DNA of 64,000 nt, from positions 20,486,366 through 20,550,365 of the forward strand of contig OX387185.1 in the NCBI GenBank assembly GCA_947561395.2, in the 5' to 3' direction. This DNA is from Buxus sempervirens (taxonomy: Eukaryota > Streptophyta > Magnoliopsida > Buxales > Buxaceae). Made by a program: the position numbers and the translations under genes. Shown piece by piece: positions 1 to 10,520 of the stretch; position 1 is the stretch's first letter, and the number at the start of each line of letters is the position of its first letter. The notes beneath the pieces were generated by a model that saw nothing but the letters and a program-made list of their open reading frames with translations, was not told the origin of the DNA and ran no database searches.

Positions 1-428
1 AATTTAACTTGAACAGTCCAGGATATAAGTATAGCCCAAATTTCACATGAAATCTGAAAATCAAAACAAAAAATACCCACGTTGATGAAAAACACCAAAA
101 GGGGAGAATTTAGACCGTAGGGTCTTCTCTCAATAATGAAAAACAATTTAAAAACCCATATCATGAAACCCTAGAATTTATTTTCAGGCTTCTGGATTCA
201 GATCTACCATATTGATCATGATAAATCCAAAATCCTAGCCAAAAACCACAAAAATCGCGAAAACAGTGCTGTAGGTGCAAATATGTGAAAAATCCAAATT
301 TTGTCAAAAAGTGGGGATCTCATGCTATAAACATCATAGATTCATGTTATTCATTCAGATATATCATAAAAAGCATTAAAACATGATCAGGATATTTAAA
401 ACAGCCACATCTCACAGATTAGAGCACA

Positions 429-716
429 TGGGGGTCTACCCTACGGATCCACCTGTTCCCCTTTCCCCTAGTTCTCTCTTCACGTTTTACGATTAGAGAG
501 ACTCTTGAGGTACTTAGAGATAGGTTTGGGTATACAAACACAATCACAGGCCTTATTCTACGAAAAAAAGAAAAAAACAGATATGGGGTTCTATTCTAGG
601 GATCCACCTGTTCCCCTTTCCCTTAGTTCTCTCTTCACGTTTTACGGCTAGAGAGACTCTTGAGGTACTTAGAGACAAGTTTAGGAATACAAAGACAGAT
701 ATGGCCTTATTCTACA
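429..716. repeat. Tandem duplication, unit about 154 bp
   Basis: Two adjacent copies, 429-582 and 583-about 716, share GATCCACCTGTTCCCC, the TTCTCTCTTCACGTTTTACG stretch and GAGACTCTTGAGGTACTTAG, with scattered differences. Both end in GGCCTTATTCTAC. The duplication lies downstream of the minus-strand TATA box, so it would fall in the transcribed leader of the LTR. Confidence 0.85.
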
Positions 717-780
717 GCAATAAAGATGATCCTATTACTTCTAGAATTGAAGACAGAAAATAAAAAGGGATAGGGGACTT

Positions 781-895
781 ACCTGGATTGAGCAGGCAGG
801 CAGCAGGAGTTCTTTCTCTTCTCTTGGAGCTTCTTAGAATTCCTTGGACTCAAAATTTCGTGGCCCTAAGCTAGAGGAGAGAGCCTCTATTTATA
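781..895 (-). promoter_or_regulatory. LTR promoter and leader: TATA box plus 5' splice donor
   Basis: On the minus strand TATAAAT is at 889-895. About 107 bp downstream is CCAG|GTAAGTCC, a consensus 5' splice donor with its GT at 781-782. The same order and spacing recurs in other LTRs of the window. Start site and splicing are inferred. Confidence 0.5.
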
Positions 896-1080
896 GGCAA
901 GCACAGGGGCATGGTTGGTCCAAGGTTTGGCAAGATAGAGTTTCAGTTTGAGTTAAACACAAGATCATGCCAATCCTTTATCCATAAGGATAAATGAGAT
1001 AATTCGCTTATCCAAGAGAGATATTTGGGTGCAGATAAGGCTCAAAAATAAAAAAGGTAAAATTCGCACAAAGACCCCCG

Positions 1081-1190
1081 TGCCCGTATATATATTACGG
1101 TCGCGTCCTGCCCGTATTATTAATACGGGCACGCCGTGACCGTATATCAACTGCAAGTATGACCAGTCCGTAAACAAAATACGGTCATGA
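1081..1190. repeat. Cluster of short palindromes (CCCGTATT/AATACGGG type)
   Basis: Several hairpin-forming units occur here, for example GCCCGTATTATTAATACGGGC at about 1119-1139 and CCGTATATATATTACGG at about 1085-1101. They lie about 190-300 bp upstream of the minus-strand TATA box. A similar CCCGTA...TACGGG series stands just upstream of the TATA box of the LTR at 33919-53496. Confidence 0.75.
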
Positions 1191-1288
1191 CCAGTTTGGT
1201 CAAATTTTACACTTTTTTGACCTGTTTCAAATCCCAATTAATATTTTCAATTATTTTCTCATTTTTAGTGCAATTTTGGGTGTCTACA

Positions 1289-1372
1289 GCACCCCATCAG
1301 GCAGTAGCGACTCCTAATTCCCCTCTTCCCCTCGCATTTCACGTGCGCCTTCGCGGGACCGACGTGCGCACA
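1289..1372 (+). mobile_element. 3' tail of an Ogre/Tat-like LTR
   Basis: This 84-bp piece matches the 3' end of the other Ogre-type LTRs: CACCCCATCAGGCAG, then TAGCGACTCC (1305-1314), then an end in TGCGCACA at 1372. The rest lies left of the window, beyond the LTR inserted at 1288. TTTGG at 1373-1377 is the right-hand target-site candidate; its partner is not visible. Confidence 0.8.
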
Positions 1373-2769
1373 TTTGGATTTTTACCTAGTTTTTTATTCA
1401 AAAATGATTTTTATGGAATTCCAACTCATATACCAACTAGATTAGGGTATTTTGAGAGTATTTGCACTGACCTAAGATTTATTTGGATTTGTATAAAGAT
1501 TTTGAGCACGTTTTGCTAAAATGACTTTTATTTAAGTTTATCGTTCCAAATTGTTTTCTTTTCAACTTAGTTTGATTTTATTGGTTCCTAAACTTGTATT
1601 TATTCTATCTAAAGATGTTTCTATGGTCATTATGAAAGAATTGCGATTATTTTCCTCCGTGTACCTCAGAGTGGGAATTTCTCACTCATGTAGCTTGAGT
1701 TTGAGACTTGGATTTCCTCTATGTATCTTGGATTTTACTTGTGGATTATTGAGGATGTTTTGTGTATCTAAAATAACATGTTTTAGTATTTGTTTGCCTT
1801 GTGTATAGCGGGCATAGCTTGTCATAAATCCATTGTCTAGCTAGATAGTGAAGTGGGTCGTTCCTTATTTAGTTAATCCTGTGGTCTTATGCTTTTTGGT
1901 CCATGTATCTCGGTAATCCTCTTCCTTGATCTGTGTGTCTCGATGGAAAGTTGGAACTCGCAGCAATCATTAATCCATGTATCTCAGTGGGAAGTTGTGG
2001 TTGTACATGCTAAACTTGATCCCTGTATCTAGGTGGGTGCTCCCCTATGTTGTAGTTCGTATATCTTGGCCAACACATGACGAGAGATGGCATTTGGAAT
2101 CAGGTTTTTAACTTCTCAAAGATGTCTTATTTCACAAATCCTGTGATGTCACAAATTGTGTGGTGTGTTGATTGTATTATGTAAATACTGATTATTGGTT
2201 TTTTTTATGGAACTATGTGGTTTTGGATTCATGATATTATTCTTGGATATTTAGCATTTGGATTTATCGTTGGAACCTCATGAAAAAGGATTTCAAACTA
2301 TATAAACTGCTTTCTTTTATGCATGTTACTGCTTCATGAGATTTTATGTCTCACCCTTGTTTCCAATATTTGTTTTCAGTTATTCTTGGAGAGGACGTGC
2401 AAGTCGGGGTAGATAATAAAGAGGGTACAGCAGAAGACCTTGAATGAGCACTTTATAGCTTAATAGTTTTCTTTTATATTTTATTAGGAGAGATGTTTGG
2501 AGTTGTTTATTTTATTTAGGGATTTGTTAGTGAGATGATAATTAGTTGGTTTATCCTTTTGAGTTCAGATTTGATGTATTCAGTTAAGGAGATTATTTTG
2601 AGGATTTCATCAATATTATTTTGAGGTATTAGAGGAGTTAACTAAATTCTTGTGTACTCTGATTTACCTTTATCCATTTATGCTCTTGTTTTTAATTGCT
2701 TTATTATCATTCAAGTAATGCCTTGATCCATTGAAAAAGAAAAAAACCCACCGGATCCAGAGCATTACA
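1373..2769 (+). mobile_element. 3' part of a Tekay-like LTR
   Basis: The sequence from 1373 aligns by eye with the middle of the T-lineage LTR at 23920-26418 (the stretch near 25040-25230: GGTATTTTGAG, TTTGCACTG, ATAAAGATTTTG). It runs to an LTR end GAGCATTACA at 2769. The 5' half is missing because an Ogre-type LTR was inserted at 1372. What follows 2769 is not a methionine-tRNA PBS, so this is not obviously the 5' LTR of the pol remnant at 3661. Confidence 0.7.
1650..2080 (+). repeat. Degenerate TGTATCTCGG-type repeat block in LTR
   Basis: Variants of TGTATCTCGG(T) recur irregularly: ATGTATCTTGG near 1722, CATGTATCTCGGT near 1903, TGTGTCTCGATGG near 1933, CATGTATCTCAGTGG near 1977, CTGTATCTAGGTGG near 2024 and CGTATATCTTGG near 2059. 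The same motif appears in the LTR that starts at 29031. Other T-lineage LTRs have a different repeat at the same relative place. Confidence 0.65.
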
Positions 2770-3660
2770 TCTAATCCACTCCATCTTCATCCTTTCACCA
2801 TCTAAGGGTGGAACATCCACTTAGAGAGTGAAGGAAAAGGCTCCAACTGCTACCAAGGTCATCTAAGGAGTTAAAGACACACCTAAAGCCTCCTCTTCCT
2901 CAAAGTAAGCATTCTAACCCATTGTATACTTGACATGCTTGATTTTTATTTCAATATAATACTATTGGCCTTCTTGTGAGTGTTTCTCCATCTTCCGCTA
3001 CGTTTCTTTGTTCCCACCATCTTTTTTGGTGATTTAAGCTTGGGGAAGCCACCAAAGTATGCAAAAGAAGAGTGGATGGGAGCTTTTATCCTTGTTTAGC
3101 AAGTTTAAGTGAGTTTCTCTCACCATAGAAAGGACATTTGAGTTTGGGATGGCCTGTTATGGTTTGTAGTAGTTCATTATGTTGAGTTAATGTTGACATT
3201 TCTTCCCTCCCCTTTTCTAGATCAAATGTAACCCCATTAAACCCTATTATCCCTTCTTTAGGTTTACTTTATTGCAACCCTCTTTTTGTTGTGAACTGAT
3301 TTAGTTTTATAAAGCATATGCACACTTGGTATGTGCACACACTCCAAGGCAAGAAAAAGAATGCCCTAAGTACTTTTCAATGCATGAACATTCTCCATGT
3401 ACACACACTGATCACAGTAGCGCTTTAGGTGATTTCGTATGCCTTTTCATGTCCTCTATTTTCTTTTTCATGCGTGGTTTGGCCGGGGACTGAAGCTATA
3501 AGGCTTTTCGAGCCTATGGTTCCTCTCCTCCTCAATGGAGGAGAAATCTAGCTGATATAACCGGAGGTGGAGTGCCCTTACTCCATCCTAAAGTCTTGAG
3601 GTTTCATCTCAAGCATAAAGGGAGAGGCCCCAAGCCTTTCCTCCTTTCTTATTTGGTTTA
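2770..3660. other. Unclassified stretch between LTR end and integrase remnant
   Basis: No LTR ends, target duplications, long reading frame or recognisable protein were seen here. It contains GCCGGGGACTGAAG near 3482 and small hairpins such as AGGCTTTTCGAGCCT near 3500. It ends abruptly where integrase-like sequence begins at about 3661. It could be internal sequence of another retroelement or a captured host fragment. Confidence 0.4.
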
Positions 3661-3824
3661 ATCACGATTCATTTCACATTTTTGGACAACTTGTTAGTAG
3701 GCCATGGGTTCAAAGTTGAAGTGCAGTACGAGCTTCTATCCTTAGACAGATGGTCAGTCTGAGCGTACCATACAGACATTAGAGGATATGCTTAGGTGTT
3801 GTGTTTTGGATTGGGGTGGTAATT
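3661..3824 (+). pseudogene. pol: Integrase core fragment of T-lineage element I
   Basis: The translation contains TDGQSERTIQTLEDML and CCVLDWGG, typical of the third catalytic block of the Ty3/gypsy integrase; the glutamate in SERT is the last residue of the D,D-35-E set. A stop sits just before TDGQ (CCT TAG), in a codon that is glutamine in the sister copy at 23426. The reading frame resumes at 9143 after a 5.3-kb solo LTR. Earlier integrase sequence is absent, so the element is cut at about 3660. Confidence 0.85.
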
Positions 3825-4389
3825 TGTAACGCCCCGGATCCAAGTTATGTAGAAAAACCATAACTCATCTCCAGAGGTTAATATGTAATGCAGGATCGCA
3901 ATATCAGAGTGAAGGAAAAACATGAATACAACAATAACTATATAACAGAGTGCGCTAAAATATTCCCAAACTAAAATAAAACTCACATGTCCAAGTAACT
4001 ACCCGAAAGTATCGTCCTTTCTATAAGCAACTGAAAACAAAACAAAAACAAACAGGATGAGATACGAATATCCCAGTGAGCAGCACATGCATGCACAAAA
4101 CCATTTAGTTCAGTTCTAAAAACATGCCATGGTGCAACACATATACGATGACGATAACACGTCTAATCCGAGTAATCCAATAGAATCCCAATAATCCATG
4201 TGATATAAAATGAGGAAATCCATCATGTAAATCAAGAAATAACGTCGGTATCAAAGCGTGCATATAGCCGTAAAGTCACGTATAACCAGGTAACAACATA
4301 TCGAAGAAATCATAGTTTCAACAACTCAAAAGATATAATTCGGGTCCCAACAAGTATCAAAAATAAAGTCACATCATAGCCATGCCCAC

Positions 4390-4840
4390 GCCTCTAAATG
4401 TATATTCGGCCTACTCAGGGTTTCAGATATTGAAATGACAGCGTCATCCAATGCCAGCCTACTCCGGGTATCGTCATTGACAACACCGACCCCTCAGGGT
4501 CACGATGCTACTCTACACTAGCGGAAGGAATCCCAATACCAAATAACCAATAACCACATTCGGTGAACCACCAATACTAGTAAACAAGCGAATAAACATA
4601 TAGTGTCAAATAAAGTAAAAAACCAACATTGTTCAATGTCATGTATTTGCTTAGATTGGTTAATCAACATGCCAAAGCGACATCCACACCTCCATGTACA
4701 CAATTCCAGCCTACTCAGGGTATCAGACACTCTGAAATGACGGCCTACTCAGGGTATCGTCATCCAATGCCGGCCTACTCTGGGTTTCGGCATTGACAAC
4801 CAGGCCTACTCAAGGTTTCTGGCTGCTCTACACCGGTCGT
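4390..4840 (-). repeat. GCCTACTCAGGGTTTCGG-type repeat block
   Basis: GCCTACTC(A/C)GGGT(T/A)TC recurs with variation near 4408, 4459, 4709, 4742, 4773 and 4803, each followed by a short variable spacer such as ATGACGGC or GTCATCCAATGCC. The same repeat occurs in the LTR at 6649-8972, so those two LTRs belong to one subfamily. Confidence 0.8.
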
Positions 4841-5736
4841 GGCAACACTCCATGGCCATGCCATTACACCAATAAAACATATACATCACATTACTAAGCT
4901 TAGACTCTGGATCCGGGACAAGCTAAACCAGCAGTAAATATAAAACTAGCAAATCAACTCAATGTGTTTTCCATCATGAAAAACGGACATATAGATCAAC
5001 ATGTTCAAATGAATCATTCCTGAAGTGTACCGTGCATTCGAAGATGAACTAGCATAATAGTGTAGATGCATCTCAGCAAAAAAAAAAATGGTTTCAAAAC
5101 TGACTTTTCAGAAGTAAACACATTATACAGAAACAATTACAGCATCCAAACTTCGATTAAACATAAATCAGCAAACAGCTCCTAGATTCTCAATTTCGCT
5201 TTCATAAACAAAATCAATCAAAACGAATGTCATAAAATCCTCAAAACACATTTTGGATGAGTGGAATAGTCTTAGGATCTCCTATAAAGTCACCATACCA
5301 AAAAGCAATCAATTCCGAGACAAAAAGTTTTTAACCTCAAAATATTCAAAGTCTGGTTAAAAACGTTGACTTTTGGTATATAATTTTTCTAGACAAATCT
5401 ACAAGGAGTTTCGGGCTCAAATTTTGGTTGTAGTCTATTGAAGGGTAAACACATCTCCTAGAATTTTATGGGCTTCTGAATCACTCATCTGGGTATAAAA
5501 CCCAAAACGGGCTTTTTGATAAAAACCGGGAAAACTGGAAATTTAGGCATGAATTGGAAAGTTTACTTTTTATTGGCTGGGAATTGGACCTTGGAAGTAT
5601 TTTTATTGGTTCCAAATGAGGGGTAAAACCTTATTTACATGTAAAGACTTAAGTAAATGGAGCAATAAATACACAGGACGTTTACTTAAATGTCTTTCAT
5701 GTAATTAAGGGGCTGTCTTCAACAAATTGGGTAGGT

Positions 5737-6010
5737 GCGCTGACCTCTGGTGCTTGGCACGAGGTCAGCGCGGACTCGACGAATACTAAAATAGCGTCTC
5801 GCGCTAACTCAAATTACTTGGCGCGAGACGAGCGCAAACTCGGCGAGACTAAGAATACTTCTCGCGCTGTTGGCACGAGCTGAGCACGAACTCGGCGAGT
5901 CTAAAAATACTTCTCGCGTTGTTGGCGCGAGCTGAGCGCGAACTCGGTGAGAACAACAAAACACTTCTCGCGCTAACTAATCCTCTTGGCGCTAGGTAGG
6001 TGCCAAGTTG
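5737..6010. repeat. GC-rich palindrome cluster in LTR
   Basis: GCGCTGACCTC (5737-5747) and GAGGTCAGCGC (5761-5771) form perfect 11-bp arms around a 13-base loop. They are followed by repeated GGCGCGAGCTGAGCGCGAAC and CTTCTCGCGC units. The cluster lies about 500-750 bp downstream of the minus-strand TATA box, so inside the presumed transcript. Confidence 0.8.
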
Positions 6011-6273
6011 GCGGACACTACCTCCGACTCGCGACTCTCTGTTAATCTCAGAACTCCATGACTGACTATATTTTTGACCTCTGTAACCACTTTTCTATGC
6101 TTCTACCATTACCAAAACACTATTAAACATGATTCAGATTTAATCTACACAACTTTATAATCACGACTCTAAACCCATCAAATAACTTACGCTCGAACAT
6201 ATCTTATTCAGAAACCATGCTTTCGACAAATATTATAGATCAAAACCAACGATAAATCAAAACGATGCTACTC

Positions 6274-6517
6274 ACCTGATTCGAATACCCTCAAGCTCAA
6301 CAACTCCAAGGTCTCGACTGAGCACAACCAGCGCCAACTCCAACCTCCAAATCCTCTACCGCTCACTTCTGATTTCCAACTCCTCCGATCTGGTTGAACT
6401 CCGGCAGCAACAACCTCCTCCAATCGATTTGATCGAAAACCCTAGAACTCCAGCTGCAGTTTCCCTCGAGTTCAAAGTGCCCAAAACCTACGCTCTGAAA
6501 TACGCTGGGTATTTATA
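6274..6517 (-). promoter_or_regulatory. LTR promoter and leader: TATA box plus 5' splice donor
   Basis: Minus-strand TATAAAT is at 6511-6517 (GAGTATAAATACCC). CAG|GTGAGTAGCA, a consensus donor, has its GT at 6274-6275, about 240 bp downstream. The donor context, including the TAGCA that follows, recurs in sister LTRs. Confidence 0.5.
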
Positions 6518-7254
6518 CTCGCCCTACCCAACTCATGGTTCTCCGCATGCTCGCCCACGCAAGGATTCCTACTTATTGAACTCATTTAAGTATGCGATCA
6601 GGTACTTGCCACTCCACCGATAACCTACACCAGCATCTTCCCCCAAATTGTAACGCCCCGGATCTGAGTCACATGAAAAACCCGTAACTCGTATCCAGAG
6701 GTTATTAAAATTTACAGGATCGCACTACCAGAGTAAAGAAAACATGAAACTAAATAATTCTATGCAATAGAGTGCGCTAAACAATCCCAAAGTAAAACTC
6801 ACATGACCAAATTTCACTACCCGCAATTATCGGCTCTCCATACGTATCTGAAAAACAAACAGAAATAAAAGAGTGAGATACGAATATCTCAGCGAGTAGC
6901 ACATGCATGCAGAAATACACATCTTCAAATTTAAAACTTCTATGATCGAATAATCAGACGAGAAAACCAGGAATAACCGGTGAAGTCTGTGTACCCTTTT
7001 CTTTTATATTGTTGACCCTAGAGTATAGGAAACCATCTAACTATAAGCAATTAACATCGGTAATACCTTGGTCAACAAAACCCAGATCAGTTCCAGAAAA
7101 CATTATTATTATAATCCATGCTTCAACAAGACAAATTCCACTAAGTATCCCATGGTATTCCAACTGATAAGTAAACGACAAATCCACATGGTCAATGTCA
7201 TACAAATATTTGATTGGTTAATCAACATGCCAGAGCGACCTCCACACCTCCATG

Positions 7255-7390
7255 TACACAGTTCCGGCCTACTCAGGGTTTCGGATACTCTGAAATGACG
7301 GCCTACTCAGGGTTTCGTCATCCAATGCCGGCCTACTCAGGGTTTCGACATTGACAACTAGGCCTACTCAGGGTTTCTGGCTGCTCTACA
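7255..7390 (-). repeat. GGCCTACTCAGGGTTTCGG repeat block
   Basis: Four well-conserved copies of GGCCTACTCAGGGTTTC, near 7266, 7300, 7330 and 7362, are spaced 30-34 bp apart. They correspond in position to the repeat block at 4390-4840 of the host LTR. Confidence 0.85.
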
Positions 7391-7989
7391 CCAGTCGTGG
7401 CAACACTCCATGGCCATGCCATTACTCCAATAAAATAAAAGTATCACATTACTAAGCTTAGACATCTGGATCCAGGACAAGCTAGACCAAAACAGTAAAA
7501 CATCGTATAATCTCAATTCTAATATCAAAGTAAAACCATTCATTCCACATCATGTAAAACCCATCACAGTTCATCACCTGTCCCTCTGGACCAAGCAGTA
7601 CCTCCAGTACTTTCAGCATTTTCTCATTTCCGTAACACATGCCATTTGGAAACAAAACTCAATTCATTCATACCAAGGAAATCTTTACAATACATTTAAA
7701 GTTTCCAAACAAGTGAAACCAGAATAGAATAACTCCTCAATCAAAACAGTGTATAAAACAGAATAAATGTAACTGGTAACTCTTATTGGTTTGATATCCG
7801 GCGCAACACTCATAAATAACCTAAACTCAACTTGGAAGCTTTTAAGAAGTTCACTAAATTTTCCTTTAATATTTTCATAGGCAAAGTAGATCCCAAAGTT
7901 CCCAAACAAGTGAATAGTGAAGTGGTTTAACCCTTAAGACACCCAATTACTCTTGGTTAAATCAAAATTACCATTTCGGTAAGTATAAT

Positions 7990-8250
7990 AGGGTAAGCGC
8001 TCACTTCCTGAGGTGGGCGCCAGGTGAACGTCGATCGGCGGTAAGAAAAACAAGGTAAAAGTACCTTTGCGCTCACTCGACGCTAAGTGAGCGCGAGATA
8101 GGCTCGAGCTGAGCGCCAGGTTCGCGCGAGCTGAGCGCCAGGTTTTCGAGTGCACGCGAGCTGAGCGCCGGGTTCGCGCGAGCTTGGCGGTGGGAATGAT
8201 TTTAACTAGGTGCCTACCTCCTAGGTGAACGCAAGTGGGCGCCAGGTTCG
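7990..8250. repeat. GC-rich palindrome cluster in LTR
   Basis: Repeated GCGCGAGCTGAGCGCCAGG units and GGTGGGCGCC/AGTGAGCGC segments give many short inverted repeats. The position matches the palindrome cluster of the host LTR, about 450-700 bp downstream of the minus-strand TATA box. Confidence 0.75.
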
Positions 8251-8545
8251 CGGATACCCCCTGCGATTTTCAGTTCTCTGTAAATTCGAGATCTATAACT
8301 CTGGCTGGTTTGTTTCGGTCTGTTATTGCTCCAATACCCTCCTAGTACTCCCAGAAGACTTCCCAATCACTTTTGGATTTAATCTAAATACATTTAAATT
8401 CAAGATAAATTTCGGTCTCCGACTCTGTTTCATGTCATTCCAGAAAACTAGAAAAACTCAGAGATCATTTAAAGTAAAGCCATGCATCAGAATAATCTCG
8501 CGAAAACATAAAACACAAAACCCCAGTTGTAAATCAGTGCTACTC

Positions 8546-8692
8546 ACCTTAGTATTGAAGACCTTCTTCGAACTTCCGACCATCCTGGGGATTTGACTGC
8601 GAGACCTAACCCGCTGGACTGCCGCCCTAACTTTCTCCCGAGCTGCAACTTTTCCCAAATCCCCGAGAACTTATAGGAGCTTCCTATTTATA
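8546..8692 (-). promoter_or_regulatory. LTR promoter and leader: TATA box plus 5' splice donor
   Basis: Minus-strand TATAAATAGG ends at 8692. AAG|GTGAGTAGCAC, a strong donor match, has its GT at 8546-8547, about 140 bp downstream. Confidence 0.5.
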
Positions 8693-9142
8693 GACATCGC
8701 AAAGATTTGACCTAATTTCCCTTTTATTCCTCGAATCCCTGTTCTACCCTTTATTAATGTAGGGTTTTCCCCGGATCTTAACTATTTAACCAATTTTTAT
8801 TTATTTCCGGGTCCGAATGTAACCTATTTATAGTTCCACTTAAATTTCTTTAACATTAATGAACCACAAATTTCCTAGCAATAAATTCCTTTTTTTTTTT
8901 TTTTGACTGTTAATTTATTTTATTCTATTATTTTTATTATTATTATTTTTTTCTCAAAACTGGGGTTTTACACAAATAAATAAATATTTCCCATTTTAAA
9001 TAATTCATCCTATTTAGATTTTAAATTTAGCTCAAATTAATTTCCTCTTCTCAATTATTAAAATTTTTCATTAATTAAACTAATTAACAACAAAATCTAA
9101 AAATTTTTTTATGTTATTAAAAATTCGGGATTTTACATAATT

Positions 9143-9420
9143 GGAGTAAGCATATACCGTTGGTTGAATTTGCTTATAATATATAACAGCTACCAAGCAA
9201 GCATTCAGATGGCACCTTGTGAAGCACTGTATGATAGAGCATGTAGATCACCTGTATGCTAGGAGGACTTGGAGAGAAGCAGTATCTTAGACCACAGATT
9301 GTACAAGATAGTGTGGAGAAAGTGAATTTAATCAGACAAATATTGCTCACAGCTCAAAATCGCTAAAAGAGTTATGCTAATACTAGGAGGCGTGAGTTAA
9401 GCTTTGAGGTTGGTGATAAG
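9143..9420 (+). pseudogene. pol: Integrase fragment of T-lineage element I (continued)
   Basis: Decayed translation includes PLVEFAYN, then after a frameshift near 9180 SIQMAPCEALY, CRSPVC, QIVQDSVEKVNLIRQ and SYANTRRRELSFEVGDK. It continues the integrase from 3824 and breaks off at the TSD of the next solo LTR; the sequence resumes at 15267. It has a TAG where the sister copy at 23640 has tryptophan, and a TAA in AQNR*KSYA. Confidence 0.85.
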
Positions 9421-10079
9421 TGTGATGCCCCAGAACTAGGTCTGCCCCTCCAAGGCACAGATGTAACGCCCTAGATCCGAGTTACGTAGCGAAACCATAA
9501 CTCGCACCCGAGGTGTTAGTTAAATAAACTGCAGGATCTATATCAGATTGTAAGAAGACATGAACTTGCATTTATTAACAACAAACCAACAATATCAGAG
9601 TTCACTAATAAGCCCAATCACCAATCCACAATGAAAGGAACAATTACTATTCAATGTTTACTCACTATATCAAATTTAATCAACAATCAAATGTATCACT
9701 CTCAAGTCACTCAACAAAATAATCCTCTTCCCTATACTCAGGGAAGTCTGCGACAAGCTCTACCTGATCGAAATCATCCTCACCAAGATCTGAAAATAAA
9801 ACAAAACGTACTGAGATACGAATATCCCAGCAAGTAGCACATGCATGCAACAAAACATTTATAACAGTTCTAAAACATGCTTCAGTAGTAAAACATGCAT
9901 CAGTAACGATAACCAACCTTCACGAGTAATCCAAGTAATCAATCCCAACATATATTCTGATAAAGGAAAATACCAATAACCATCGTATAACAGAAATCCA
10001 TAACATGCAATCATCAGAAATAAGTCCCCGGTGGACTCATGAAATAAACTGCCTTTAACTAGGTAATACTGATGTCCAC

Positions 10080-10520
10080 TATGCCACCTCCCGGCTTAGG
10101 TACGAAGCTGAGTACACGATCATCGTCTTATTGCGGGGGAACCCAGCCAGTATAGTGATGGTTGGCATGTACTAATCCAGTCATTGTCTGAGTACACGAT
10201 AAAATGAGGGATATCCACAACCAGCCGATTACATGATCAAGCCTTACTGAGTACACAGTGGAAACGTGTGTATGAACAAGGTATTACGACTAGCCAAGAA
10301 ACAATCTATTCCACTACCTAGCTCTTAACTGGTTAAATGTGGATCCACACCAAGCTACGCCATCTAGACTCAAGCTAAAGCCAAAACTGAAATCTTGGTA
10401 AACTCAACTCAATCCAATCTCAATATATATCGTCCCGAGTACACGAAGCATCTCTGAGTACACAGAGGCAACCACATCCCAAATACATGGGGCATCCCTG
10501 AGTACACGGAGGTAAAATAA
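10080..10520 (-). repeat. GAGTACACG repeat block in LTR
   Basis: GAGTACAC(G/A) recurs near 10111, 10190, 10250, 10437, 10455 and 10499, mixed with short variable segments. Part of the block (CCACCTCCCGGCTTAGG and following) is nearly the same in the LTR at 61800. Confidence 0.75.

Larger units (their letters stand above)
1..1288 (-). mobile_element. Partial LTR, Ogre/Tat-like, reversed, running off the left edge
   Basis: Read on the minus strand, an LTR starts at 1288 with TGTAGACACCC, close to the starts of other Ogre-type LTRs here (TGTAAGCACC). It was inserted into the 3' tail of an older Ogre-type LTR, whose remainder is 1289-1372; the expected 5-bp target duplication is GCACC at 1289-1293, but its partner lies outside the window. 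It has palindromes at 1081-1190, a minus-strand TATA box at 889-895 and a splice-donor-like site at 781-782. Whether it is a solo LTR or part of a full element cannot be seen. Lineage is inferred from LTR ends and layout, not from coding sequence. Confidence 0.7.
6649..8972 (-). mobile_element. Nested solo LTR, Tekay-like, reversed, TSD CAAAT
   Basis: The 2324-bp LTR starts TGTAACGCCCCGGATCTG and ends TGGGGTTTTACA. It is flanked by CAAAT at 6644-6648 and 8973-8977. It lies inside the related LTR at 3825-9137 and has the same orientation and the same GCCTACTCAGGG repeat, so a subfamily inserted into itself. It has a minus-strand TATA box at 8686-8692 and a donor-like GT at 8546-8547. Confidence 0.93.
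3825..9137 (-). mobile_element. Solo LTR, Tekay-like, reversed, TSD TAATT (holds a nested LTR)
   Basis: The element starts TGTAACGCCCCGGATCC and ends GGGATTTTACA on the plus strand, the reverse complement of a T-lineage LTR. It is flanked by perfect TAATT copies at 3820-3824 and 9138-9142, and pol sequence resumes directly on both sides. Without the nested LTR (6649-8972) it is 2984 bp, a single LTR with no internal region. Landmarks on its minus strand are a TATA box at 6511-6517, a donor-like site at 6274-6275, a palindrome cluster at 5737-6010 and a repeat block at 4390-4840. Confidence 0.93.

Noticed and set aside
1373..2769. 5' LTR of the pol-bearing element at 3661
   Set aside because: No methionine- or arginine-tRNA PBS follows the LTR end at 2769, and 900 bp of unrelated sequence lies between.
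6429..6623. Small frame starting MIENPRTPAAVSLEF as a gene
   Set aside because: It lies in the leader region of a reversed solo LTR, on the strand opposite to its promoter, with no homology recognised.
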